Below, in pieces: positions 1 through 7,271 of a stretch of 64,000 nucleotides of DNA. Source of the stretch: CAZQFV01 sp964592645 (GTDB lineage: Bacteria; Chloroflexota; Chloroflexia; DTKN01). The translations under genes were made by a program, and so were the position numbers. The stretch is taken from NCBI GenBank assembly GCA_964592645.1, contig CAZQFV010000002.1, forward strand, positions 178,747 to 242,746, given 5' to 3'. The notes under the pieces were generated by a model, which was not told the origin of the DNA, searched no databases, and saw only the letters and a list, made by a program, of their open reading frames with translations. Each line of letters begins with the position of its first letter. The stretch's first letter is position 1.

Positions 1-44
1 GTTTCCCGGCGCCCCTTCGAACCCTCGCCGGGATCGCCCGTCCG

Positions 45-53
45 TGGTATAAT
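45..53 (+). promoter_or_regulatory. extended -10 promoter for the DnaQ-WYL gene
   Basis: TG-N-TATAAT lies at 45-53, about 17 bases before the GTG start at 70. No good -35 is visible upstream, which fits an extended -10 promoter. A GGAGG ribosome binding site lies at about 60-64. Confidence 0.55.
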
Positions 54-69
54 ACCCCTGGAGGATACC

Positions 70-912
70 GTGGCCGACCCGCTGTTGTCCTTGCCGCTTT
101 ACCAGGTGCCCTTTGCCGTGCTCGACGTGGAGACCACCGGCCTCTTCCCGGGCCTGGGCGACGCCATCTGCGAGGTGGCCGTCCTGCAGGTCGACGAGGG
201 CAAGGTCCGTGAGGAGTATCAGAGCCTGGTGGATCCCGGCCGGCCGGTCTCTCCCGACGCTTACGCCGTCAACCGCATCGGCGCCGAGCTCCTGCGCGGC
301 GCGCCGCGCTTTGCGCAGATCGCCGACCAGGTGCTGGAGCGCCTGCGGGGGCGGGCCGTCGTCGCCCACAACGCCGCCTTCGACCTTTCCTTCCTCGTGG
401 CCGCGCTGGAGGAGGAGCAGTTGCCGATCCCCGACAACCCGGTGGTGGACACCCTGGCCCTGTCGCGCCTCTGCTTTGGCTTCCCCAAGAACAACCTGCA
501 CGCCGTGGCCCAGGACCTGGGCATCGTCATCTCCCGCAAGCACCGCGCCCTGGGCGATACCTGGACCACCTGGCGCGTCTTGGAGTTCTTTATGCAGGAC
601 CTGCAGTCGCGCTGGGGCATCGGCACCCTGGGCGAGCTGATCCGCGCCCAGGGCGGACCCATCCCCTGGCCGCGGGGCTATCCCCGCGCCGCACTCCCCG
701 ATGTGCTGGCTGAGGCGCTGGATAGGCGCCGGCTCCTCTTTCTGCGCTACCGCTCCTCGGAGGGCGAGGTCACCGAGCGCAGCGTGGAGCCGCTGCGTGT
801 CGGCACCTACCAGGGCATCGTCTACCTGGTGGCCCGCTGCACGCTGCGCGGCGAGCAGCGCACCTTTCGCCTCGACCGCATCCTGGAGATGCGGCTGGAT
901 GAACGGGGCTAG
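70..912 (+). CDS. DnaQ-type 3'-5' exonuclease with C-terminal WYL domain
   Basis: This 280-residue protein has two parts. Residues about 15-180 are a DEDDh exonuclease: the LDVETTGL motif supplies the first Asp and Glu, HNAAFD the second block, and HRALGD the final His and Asp. Residues about 215-278 resemble a WYL domain (LLFLRYRSSEG, VEPLRVGTYQGIVYLVARC). WYL domains bind ligands or nucleic acid and often sit in regulators, so fusion to a proofreading-type nuclease suggests a controlled DNA repair or defence nuclease rather than the Pol III epsilon subunit. The GTG start is chosen because GGAGG lies just upstream. The gene stands alone and converges on the minus-strand AMMECR1 gene. Confidence 0.8.
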   Translation: MADPLLSLPLYQVPFAVLDVETTGLFPGLGDAICEVAVLQVDEGKVREEYQSLVDPGRPVSPDAYAVNRIGAELLRGAPRFAQIADQVLERLRGRAVVAHNAAFDLSFLVAALEEEQLPIPDNPVVDTLALSRLCFGFPKNNLHAVAQDLGIVISRKHRALGDTWTTWRVLEFFMQDLQSRWGIGTLGELIRAQGGPIPWPRGYPRAALPDVLAEALDRRRLLFLRYRSSEGEVTERSVEPLRVGTYQGIVYLVARCTLRGEQRTFRLDRILEMRLDERG

Positions 913-942
913 GAAAAGTGGGGGCGACCGCCAGCTTGGCCC

Positions 943-1629
943 CTACTCCTTCTCCCCAAAGACCTCGGCCGTGAACCAGTAGATCTCCGCCGCCGGGTCG
1001 CGCCAGGAGCCCGCCGGCAGGCCGGCCTTGTAGCAGAGGTTCTCCAGGAGCTCGTCGCGGTCCCAGCCCTGCTCCGGGGCCACCTGCGGCAGGAACACCC
1101 CCTGGTACATCCCTTTCCGCAGCAGCAGGCCGTGCTTCCCGACGACGATCTTGTTGGTGTCGGTGACCCGCTCCAGGGGCGAGAGCAGCGAGATCTCGAT
1201 GTCGATCTCGGCCATCTCGCTGGCCCGCACCGGCGGGAAGCGTGGGTCGCGCACCGCCGCCGACACAGCCATCTCCTGGACGGTGCTGTAGATGGGGCCC
1301 TCGGCGACCATATAGCCGATACAGCCGCGCAGCTCACCGTGCTTCTTGAGCGTGACAAAGGCCCCGCCCTCGCGCAGGAGGTGCGGGTTGTCGGTATGGT
1401 ACTCTGGGATGCGTCTCTCCTTCAGGTAGACCTCGATGGTGGTGCGGGCCAGCTTCAGCAGTTCCGCCCGCTCGGCCGCGCTCAGGGTGCCCTCCTCGGG
1501 CTCCTCGCTCCCGCCGGCCGGCGGCGTCGCTGCTCCCCCGCTGCCCTGCGCCCGGCATCCGGCCAGCAGCGCCAGGATCGCCGTCACCAGCACCGTCCTC
1601 CACCAGGTGAACATGCGTCTTTGAGCCAT
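943..1629 (-). CDS. amrA: AMMECR1-domain lipoprotein (AmmeMemoRadiSam system protein A)
   Basis: The 228-residue product begins with a signal segment ending in the lipobox LLAGC, so it should be a lipid-anchored protein outside the cytoplasmic membrane. Residues about 65-228 are an AMMECR1 domain: the hallmark LRGCIGY is present, followed by AVRDPRFPPV and the IEISLLSPLE block. AMMECR1 proteins co-occur with Memo and a radical SAM enzyme; their chemistry is unproven. The ATG at 1629 is preceded by GGAGG; a longer frame upstream lacks coding character. It is the last gene of a five-gene minus-strand block and lies 131 bases after the Memo gene. The export signal is the unusual feature, since many family members are cytoplasmic. 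Confidence 0.87.
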   Translation of the reverse strand: MAQRRMFTWWRTVLVTAILALLAGCRAQGSGGAATPPAGGSEEPEEGTLSAAERAELLKLARTTIEVYLKERRIPEYHTDNPHLLREGGAFVTLKKHGELRGCIGYMVAEGPIYSTVQEMAVSAAVRDPRFPPVRASEMAEIDIEISLLSPLERVTDTNKIVVGKHGLLLRKGMYQGVFLPQVAPEQGWDRDELLENLCYKAGLPAGSWRDPAAEIYWFTAEVFGEKE

Positions 1630-1760
1630 CGTTCCTCCTCTCGAACCGCAAGTAGCAAATATCCGGCAATCGCCAGATCGGCACCAACCTTGAGCGCACA
1701 CCTACCGGATAGTGCCTTGTACCGCCCGCTTTTCTGTTTCAATCTCCCCCTCTCCCCCGC

Positions 1761-2726
1761 TCATCTCCCCTCCCGCCATATCTCGATCGCCCCGTACCCC
1801 ACGACCTGCGTCCGGTCGCCTTGCGGCACGTCGCCCGAGTTGGCGTAGCGCAGCACCTCCACCCGGTTGGCTCCCAACTGCCGGGCCACCTCCATGACGA
1901 CCACAATGGCCTCCTCGCCGCAGCAGGCCGTCACCAGGTTGGGCACCCCTTCGGCCATGAGGCCGCGCACCTCCCGGCGCAGCCGGTTGGAGTCCAGGGA
2001 GGCAATGGCGGCAAGCGTGATCCCGTCCACGCGCCGGGCTTCCTCGTAGGCGGGGTAGTGCGCCAGGTCGGAGCTGGCCACCAGCAGGACGTTGCGGCCG
2101 GCCAACACCTGGACCAGCGCGGCGGTCAGCGCCGGGGCGTTCTCCGGCAGGGGATAGCCGATGAGGATGGGGACGATCGGCGTGTCCGGCAGGGCGCGCT
2201 GCAGGAACGGGATCTGCACCTCCAGGTTGTGGTCCCTGGCGTGGCGGGCCGGGTCGCTCTCGAACGCCGTGTTCGCCCGCAGGATGGCCTGGGCCAGCGC
2301 GGCGTCGACCGGGACGGTGCCCAGCGGCGTCTCCCAGGCCCCGCCCGGGTAGACGGCCACCCCGGTGAAGCCCTGGATGTAGTGGTTCTGGCCGATGAGG
2401 ATGACGGCCTCGTACCGTTGCCCGCGCACCTCGGCGTAGGCGGTCCCGGCCACGGCCCCGGAGTAGACGTACCCGGCGTGCGGCACAATCAGCGCCAGGG
2501 GGTGGTTTCCGCCGGGCGTCCCGGCCAGGTAGCCGTCGACCGTGGCCGCCAGCGTCTGGGCATCGGCCGGATAGAACCGGCCGGCGAAGACGGGTTTGCG
2601 CAGCAGTTCCGGCGGGTAGGTTGGGCCGGCGAGGGTCGTCGGGCTGCCGGCCGGCGGCGTCCCCCGGCATCCGGCGGCGAGGAGGAGCAGCAGCGTCAGG
2701 GTAATTCTCGTTCTGAGCTGCATCAT
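1761..2726 (-). CDS. amrB: Memo-family lipoprotein (AmmeMemoRadiSam system protein B)
   Basis: This 321-residue protein has a hydrophobic leader ending in the lipobox LAAGC, then a Memo domain that fills the rest. Memo proteins resemble extradiol dioxygenases and can bind iron or copper. The likely metal histidines are visible in PHAGYVYSG and GQNHYIQG, and the conserved region CCGEEAIVVVME lies near residue 285. The gene sits between the AMMECR1 and radical SAM genes on the same strand, 42 bases after amrS, so the three probably form one transcript. A GGAGG lies 10 to 15 bases before the double ATG at 2726/2723. The lipobox implies it acts outside the membrane. Confidence 0.88.
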   Translation of the reverse strand: MMQLRTRITLTLLLLLAAGCRGTPPAGSPTTLAGPTYPPELLRKPVFAGRFYPADAQTLAATVDGYLAGTPGGNHPLALIVPHAGYVYSGAVAGTAYAEVRGQRYEAVILIGQNHYIQGFTGVAVYPGGAWETPLGTVPVDAALAQAILRANTAFESDPARHARDHNLEVQIPFLQRALPDTPIVPILIGYPLPENAPALTAALVQVLAGRNVLLVASSDLAHYPAYEEARRVDGITLAAIASLDSNRLRREVRGLMAEGVPNLVTACCGEEAIVVVMEVARQLGANRVEVLRYANSGDVPQGDRTQVVGYGAIEIWREGR

Positions 2727-2768
2727 GGGCCATGGCCTCCTTCGAAATTTGAAATTGGAATTGTCTTC

Positions 2769-3980
2769 CTATGCCCACACCCCGGCGATCTCCTGCCCGC
2801 AGTACTCGCACTTTCCAGCGGCCAGGTGTACCTCCAGCACGCTGAACCCGCTGCGGGCGATGACCACCCGGCCGCACCGCGGGCAGTAGGTGTGGCTGCC
2901 GGGATCCCCGGCGACGTTGCCGATGTAGACGTAGCGCAGCCCCTCGGCCAGGGCAATCTCGCGGGCCTCGTGCAGCCGCTGCACCGGCGTCGGCGGCAGG
3001 CTCTGCAGGCGGTAGAGCGGCGAGAAGCGGGAAAAGTGTAGCGGCACGTCCGGCCCCACCGTGTCCCGCACCCACCGCGCCAGGCGGCGCATGTCCTCCA
3101 GGGCGTCGTTCAGCGTCGGCACGACCAGGTTGACGATCTCCAGGTGCACGCCGCTGGCGCCAATCTGGGCGATGGCCTCCAGCACCGGCTGCAGCGTGGC
3201 CGAGCAGACTTCGCGGTAAAAGTCTTCGTCGATGCCTTTCAGGTCGATCTTGATGGCGTCGATCACGCGGCACAGCTCCCGCAGCGGCTCGCTGTTGATA
3301 TAGCCGGCGCTGATAACCGCGCTGCGCAGGCCGGCCGCCCGAGCCATCGTGGCCGTGTCGAACATGTACTCGTAGAAGACGGTCGGCTCGCTGTAGGTAA
3401 AGGCGATGGAGCGGCTGCCGGAGCGCAGCGCGGCGGAGACGACCTCCTCCGGGAGGAGCTGCACCATGGGCGTGTCCTCCGGCGGGACCTGCGAGATCTC
3501 CCAGTTCTGGCAGTAGAGGCAGTGCAGGTTGCACCCGGCCGTGGCCAGGGAAAAGGCCATGCTCCCCGGCAGAAAGTGGAAGAACGGCTTTTTCTCGATC
3601 GGGTCGACGTGCACGGCGCAGGGGTTGCCGTAGGCCATCGTGTAGAGGGTGCCCCCGCGGTTCTCGCGCACCCGGCAGTCGCCGCGGTGCCCCTCGGAGA
3701 TCAGGCAGCCCTTGGGGCATAGCGCGCATTTGACATAATCGCCACCGTGCCGCACGTGGCAGAAGTCGGCGGTGGAGGGGTGTATCGTGGTGTGACAGTC
3801 GCCGCAGCGCGCCGCCCCCTCCACCGCCAGGGCGAAGCGCGCCGGCCGGGCGTGCCAGGGCAGCTCCGGCTCGCGGCCGGAAAGGGTCCGGGCCAGGTTT
3901 TCCAGGATTGTGCCCAGGCCCAGGGCCCCCAGCCCCAGCCCGATCGCTCCTTTGATGAACGCGCGCCTGCTCAGCTTCAA
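2769..3980 (-). CDS. amrS: AmmeMemoRadiSam radical SAM enzyme with Tat signal and CXXCH motif
   Basis: With a TTG start at 3980 the protein begins MKLSRRAFIKG, a classical twin-arginine signal, and is 403 residues. GAGG lies 6 bases before this TTG; an in-frame GTG at 4016 is possible but has no ribosome binding site. Residues about 65-70 read CGDCH, a CXXCH heme c motif, followed by a cysteine-rich stretch (CALCPKGC). The radical SAM cluster motif is C-NLH-C-LY-C near residue 155. The C-terminal 40 residues hold two more CXXC pairs (CPRCG, CEYCG), possibly a zinc or second Fe-S site. Tat export would carry a folded Fe-S protein outside. It lies downstream of resB-ccsA, which could add the heme. 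Confidence 0.85.
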   Translation of the reverse strand: MKLSRRAFIKGAIGLGLGALGLGTILENLARTLSGREPELPWHARPARFALAVEGAARCGDCHTTIHPSTADFCHVRHGGDYVKCALCPKGCLISEGHRGDCRVRENRGGTLYTMAYGNPCAVHVDPIEKKPFFHFLPGSMAFSLATAGCNLHCLYCQNWEISQVPPEDTPMVQLLPEEVVSAALRSGSRSIAFTYSEPTVFYEYMFDTATMARAAGLRSAVISAGYINSEPLRELCRVIDAIKIDLKGIDEDFYREVCSATLQPVLEAIAQIGASGVHLEIVNLVVPTLNDALEDMRRLARWVRDTVGPDVPLHFSRFSPLYRLQSLPPTPVQRLHEAREIALAEGLRYVYIGNVAGDPGSHTYCPRCGRVVIARSGFSVLEVHLAAGKCEYCGQEIAGVWA

Positions 3981-4012
3981 GGCCTTCCTCGATGATGAAA
4001 ACAGTTCATCAA

Positions 4013-4160
4013 CCACAAAGGTCTATTTTCTAGAGAGGCACAAGGACACCAAGGTTTCCTGCGGTTCTTTCCCTTGCTTTTCTTTGTGCCTTTGTGTCGT
4101 CGTGGTTCCCATACTCTTCTCCGTGCCTTTGCGTCTTGGTTCACGTCTCCTTTGTGGTCG
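4013..4160. repeat. low-complexity intergenic word repeat
   Basis: The gap between ccsA and amrS is made of variations on the word cacaaaggcacaaag, read on the minus strand, interspersed with ctttgtg/cctttg on the plus strand. It has no coding character. A related tract occurs at 41396-41455, so this is a dispersed class rather than a one-off. Confidence 0.5.
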
Positions 4161-4172
4161 TTCCCGAATCGC

Positions 4173-4964
4173 TCAAAACACGTACATCTCTCCCATGCCG
4201 GCCCACCGCGCCAGCGCCGTGGCCCCCAGCAGCGTCACCAACACGGCCGCGAGCCCCAGCACCAGAACGGCAGCGTGGACGCGCCCGCTCCAGCCTTTCA
4301 GCCGGCGGGTGTGCAGGGCCAGCGTGAACAGCCCCCAGGTGACCAGGGTGAGTGCCTCTTTCACGCCCCAATTCCAGCAGCGTCCCCACGTCTGCCAGCT
4401 CCACAGCGCCCCCAGGGCCATGCCCAGCGTCAGCAGCGGGTAGCCCCAGGCCAGCCCACGCTGGATCAGCGCCTCGCCGGCCTCGTCCTTGCCGCGCAGC
4501 AGGCGCACCAGGCCGGCCGCCCCGGCCGGCACCAGCCCGCCGTAGCCCAGGGCCGTGACCACGACATGTAGTGGGAACAGGACCCCGGCCAGCGCCCCGG
4601 GCGGTGCCTGGGCGGCGCGCGCCGCCGGGGGTGTCAGTAGCAGCGCCAGGCCCAGCAGCAGCAGCGCCCCGCCCCCGGCGCAGCCGGCCCCCCGGGCGGC
4701 GGCGTGCCGCGGCGCGATGCCCACGGCCAGCGCCGTTGCCGCCGCGGCCAGCAGGGCGGCCTCGTAGGCGCTGCCCAGTGGCCAGGCGTGCGCCTGTAGC
4801 CCGCGGGCCAGCAGCGCCAGCAGCAGCAGATAGCCGCCGCTGCCCACTGCCCAGCGCGCCGCGCCGGCCGTTCGTTCGCCTCCGAAAAGCGCCAGCCCCG
4901 TGCCGGCCAGGAGGGCGGCCGCGGCCAACGGCAGCAGCGTGCCCTCGTGCAGCAGCCCACTCAT
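4173..4964 (-). CDS. ccsA: cytochrome c biogenesis protein CcsA (system II)
   Basis: This 263-residue protein has about eight hydrophobic segments. It carries a tryptophan-rich loop WGRCWNWGVKE that matches the CcsA WWD heme-handling motif, with flanking histidines in PLHVVV and in the LALH and RVHAAV segments. CcsA and ResB (CcsB) together move heme out and attach it to CXXCH motifs of exported apocytochromes. The ATG at 4964 overlaps the resB stop by 4 bases (ATGA), indicating translational coupling. The WWD motif is divergent: family members usually have WDPKE where this one has WGVKE, so activity or partner preference may differ. Confidence 0.8.
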   Translation of the reverse strand: MSGLLHEGTLLPLAAAALLAGTGLALFGGERTAGAARWAVGSGGYLLLLALLARGLQAHAWPLGSAYEAALLAAAATALAVGIAPRHAAARGAGCAGGGALLLLGLALLLTPPAARAAQAPPGALAGVLFPLHVVVTALGYGGLVPAGAAGLVRLLRGKDEAGEALIQRGLAWGYPLLTLGMALGALWSWQTWGRCWNWGVKEALTLVTWGLFTLALHTRRLKGWSGRVHAAVLVLGLAAVLVTLLGATALARWAGMGEMYVF

Positions 4965-6337
4965 CGCCGCCCCCTCCCGGCCCGCTCCAGGCGCCGCGCC
5001 AGGCAGGCGGCCGTTTCCCGGGCCGCTTCCGCATCCATTCCTAGCCGCACCCGCAGCGTGCCGTCCTCCTCCCGCCGCGCCCACAGCCGGCGCGAAGGGA
5101 CCAGGAGTCCCATCCCACTGCCGAGGGTCAGCAGGAACCCGCCGGCCAGGAAGGGGCCGGCCCCCGGATCGTAGACCGCGTCCACCTCCAGGTAGCGCTC
5201 ACCATGCAGCAACAGTTTTCCGCCGGGCAGTTCCAGGTACTCGTCGCTGGCCACGACGCCCGCGAAGACGAGCCGGCCCTCCTGCTCGACGCGCACCGCC
5301 AGCGGCTCCATCCGCAGGCCGGCCAGCGTGGCCGGCGTCGGCGCAACCGTTACGTACCACGTTGGAGAGAAGGTTATCTCGAAGGAGCGGGCCGTGGTGC
5401 CTTCCGGGTAGTGGATCAGCGCCGGGCGCTCCCCGCCGCCGCCCTCCGGGCCGTCGTCCGCCGGGGTGATCTCTGCCGGCCGGCCGCCGTCCTCCGGGTA
5501 GGCCGTCACCCGCAGGACTAGCCCATGCGAGGCCAGGTGGAAACGCGCCCCGCCGGCCGCGAGCGGCGCCGCCGGGCCGAGCCAGCCCTCTTGGGTGCCC
5601 CCTGCCCACGCGACGCGAATGCGTCCCTCGACAAGGTTGCGGCCCCCGGGTCTTTCCGCGACCCGCCAGCCGGCGTAGGCGGCGCTGCACCAGGGCCGCC
5701 GCGCCAGGGCGGTCGGTTCGGCGGCCCCGGCGTCGAGCCGCAGCCGCTCGCGCCAGGCCAGCGGGCCGTGCAGCAGGGCAGACAGGGCGAACAGAAAGAG
5801 CCCCAGGTGGGTCAGGAGAGTGCCCAGGGGGGCCAGCCTCCAGGTGGCGCTGTAGAAGTGGTCGGGTGGGCCGGGGACGCTCCACAGCCGCCAGAGTGGG
5901 CGGCGCAGGGCCCGCCGGGCGGCCCGGGGGTTGATCCCCTCCACCTGGTAGTCGGGCGAACTGTAGGCCGCGTCCGGCAGGCGGACGGCCGGCCGGCGGG
6001 TCAGCGCCCGCCACAGCGCCCCCAGGCGGTCCACGGTGCAGGCCATGGCGTTCAGGAGCAGCGCCGCGGCCAGGGCCAGGAAGAGCGGGGTGCGCGGGAT
6101 GGCGAACAGTCCCAGTTGTTGGTACAGGTCGTAGCGTTCCCCGTAGCGCTGGCGGGCCACCGCCTCCCAGGTTTGACGGCCGGCCTCGTCGATGCCGCCG
6201 GGCTGCTGGGGGAGGAGCAGGCTGCCGAGCAGCAGGAGCAGCAGGGTGCTCAGCAGGACGGCCGTGAGCGTACGCGAGGCGGCCAGGCGCCATAGGCGCC
6301 GGGGGAGGGAACGGAACAGGTTCTGGCGCGCGGCCAT
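4961..6337 (-). CDS. resB: cytochrome c biogenesis protein ResB/CcsB
   Basis: The 458-residue product has a ResB layout: transmembrane segments near residues 20-40, 75-95 and 165-185, then a large extracytoplasmic domain and a last membrane segment near residue 410 (FLAGGFLLTLGSGMGLLVPS). ResB is the partner of CcsA in system II cytochrome c maturation. The ATG at 6337 (MAARQNLF) is chosen because the membrane protein begins there and a promoter lies 40 bases upstream; the frame is open further upstream but overlaps another gene. It is the first gene of the block that runs through ccsA, amrS, memo and AMMECR1. Confidence 0.8.
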   Translation of the reverse strand: MAARQNLFRSLPRRLWRLAASRTLTAVLLSTLLLLLLGSLLLPQQPGGIDEAGRQTWEAVARQRYGERYDLYQQLGLFAIPRTPLFLALAAALLLNAMACTVDRLGALWRALTRRPAVRLPDAAYSSPDYQVEGINPRAARRALRRPLWRLWSVPGPPDHFYSATWRLAPLGTLLTHLGLFLFALSALLHGPLAWRERLRLDAGAAEPTALARRPWCSAAYAGWRVAERPGGRNLVEGRIRVAWAGGTQEGWLGPAAPLAAGGARFHLASHGLVLRVTAYPEDGGRPAEITPADDGPEGGGGERPALIHYPEGTTARSFEITFSPTWYVTVAPTPATLAGLRMEPLAVRVEQEGRLVFAGVVASDEYLELPGGKLLLHGERYLEVDAVYDPGAGPFLAGGFLLTLGSGMGLLVPSRRLWARREEDGTLRVRLGMDAEAARETAACLARRLERAGRGRR

Positions 6338-6377
6338 GGCCGGACTCCTGTGGCAGAGAAGAGAGCGCCACGCCCGT

Positions 6378-6406
6378 ATGATAGTACACGGCGGGGGGTT
6401 CGTCAA
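6378..6406 (-). promoter_or_regulatory. promoter for the resB-ccsA-amrS-memo-AMMECR1 block
   Basis: On the minus strand TTGACG (6406-6401) and TATCAT (6383-6378) are separated by 17 bases, and the resB start is about 40 bases further on. The corrected stop codon of the frameshifted hydrolase gene overlaps the -35 box. Confidence 0.55.
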
Positions 6407-6983
6407 GTGGAGTTGTCCGGCATCATGATGCCGTGCCCGCTCCGCGGGATGCAGTGCCTCTCGATCCCGCCAAGCCGCTGCAGCACCGGCATGCCGGCGT
6501 TCTCCTTGCCGTAGAAGTAGGTTTTTTGCAGGGCAGGCCCAGGAAGCGCGCCGGCAGCTGGCCGCTGTCCGACCACTGCACCGGCGAGCGCGAGCTGCGA
6601 TGCACGGCTGTGGCCGTGGTGTGGTCCAGGCGCAGGGCCGGGTCGCCGCGGAGCGCGGCCTGCTGCTCGGGGAAGACCCGGTCGCGGTACTCTGCAAAGG
6701 GGATGCCGGCCACCTGCCGGCTGAAGCCGCAGTCCGCGGCGATCAGGTTGCCCTCCAGGTTGGCGAACGAGCGGACGCGGGCCATCGTGGCCGGCGCGAG
6801 GAGCAGGCCCACGGCACCGCCCATGCTGTGCGCGGCGATGTGCAGCGGGAGCGGGGGCAGCGCGGCGAGCAGCCGATCGAGGACCGCCGCCTGGTCCTCC
6901 ATGGTGTAGGAAAAGTCCGCCTCCAGGTGCTCCATCATCTCGGGGTCGAGCCGGCCCAGCGTGGCCAGTGGGCTCTCGGACAT
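6403..6983 (-). pseudogene. frameshifted alpha/beta hydrolase
   Basis: The ATG at 6983 has a strong GAGGAGG site, so the N-terminus seems real. The frame encodes an alpha/beta hydrolase with the nucleophile elbow AHSMGG near residue 53. The frame then breaks: adding one base to the T6 run at 6522-6527 (A6 on the coding strand) restores a product continuing KKTYFYGKENAGMP and ending with a typical catalytic-His region, RSGHGIMMPDNST, and a stop at 6403-6405. The corrected protein would be 193 residues, shorter than a full hydrolase (about 260), lacking the first strands with the HG motif. Either a decaying gene or a homopolymer sequencing error; the short N-terminus favours decay. Confidence 0.65.
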
Positions 6984-7208
6984 GGCAACCTCCTCGGCAG
7001 CGCCCAGCGCCGCCCGACGATGGTCCCTTCTCTGGAGAATAGACTCTCGGCCGGGCGGCCGCCAGGGCCGCCCTACGGGTCCATTTTCATCCGTTGTGAT
7101 GCGCACCGTGCATCGACAACTTTGGAAGGTCGGCTCCCTTGGGGATCATTCTACCCCTTTCGCCGGGCTGCGTCAACGATGGCGATGCTTTTGGCTTTTG
7201 GCCTGTCC

Positions 7209-7237
7209 TTGACCGGGCTCCCGCTTCATGCTATGAT
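7209..7237 (+). promoter_or_regulatory. promoter for the VanW-family gene
   Basis: TTGACC at 7209-7214 and TATGAT at 7232-7237 are 17 bases apart, 34 bases before the chosen start at 7272. Confidence 0.6.
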
Positions 7238-7271
7238 AGGCAGCAGGAAAGCTCCGACGAAAGGGAACGGC

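Noticed and set aside
6600..7271. Extension of the VanW gene upstream
   Set aside because: The frame stays open but is antisense to the hydrolase; a promoter at 7209-7237 and the ATG at 7272 give a better start.
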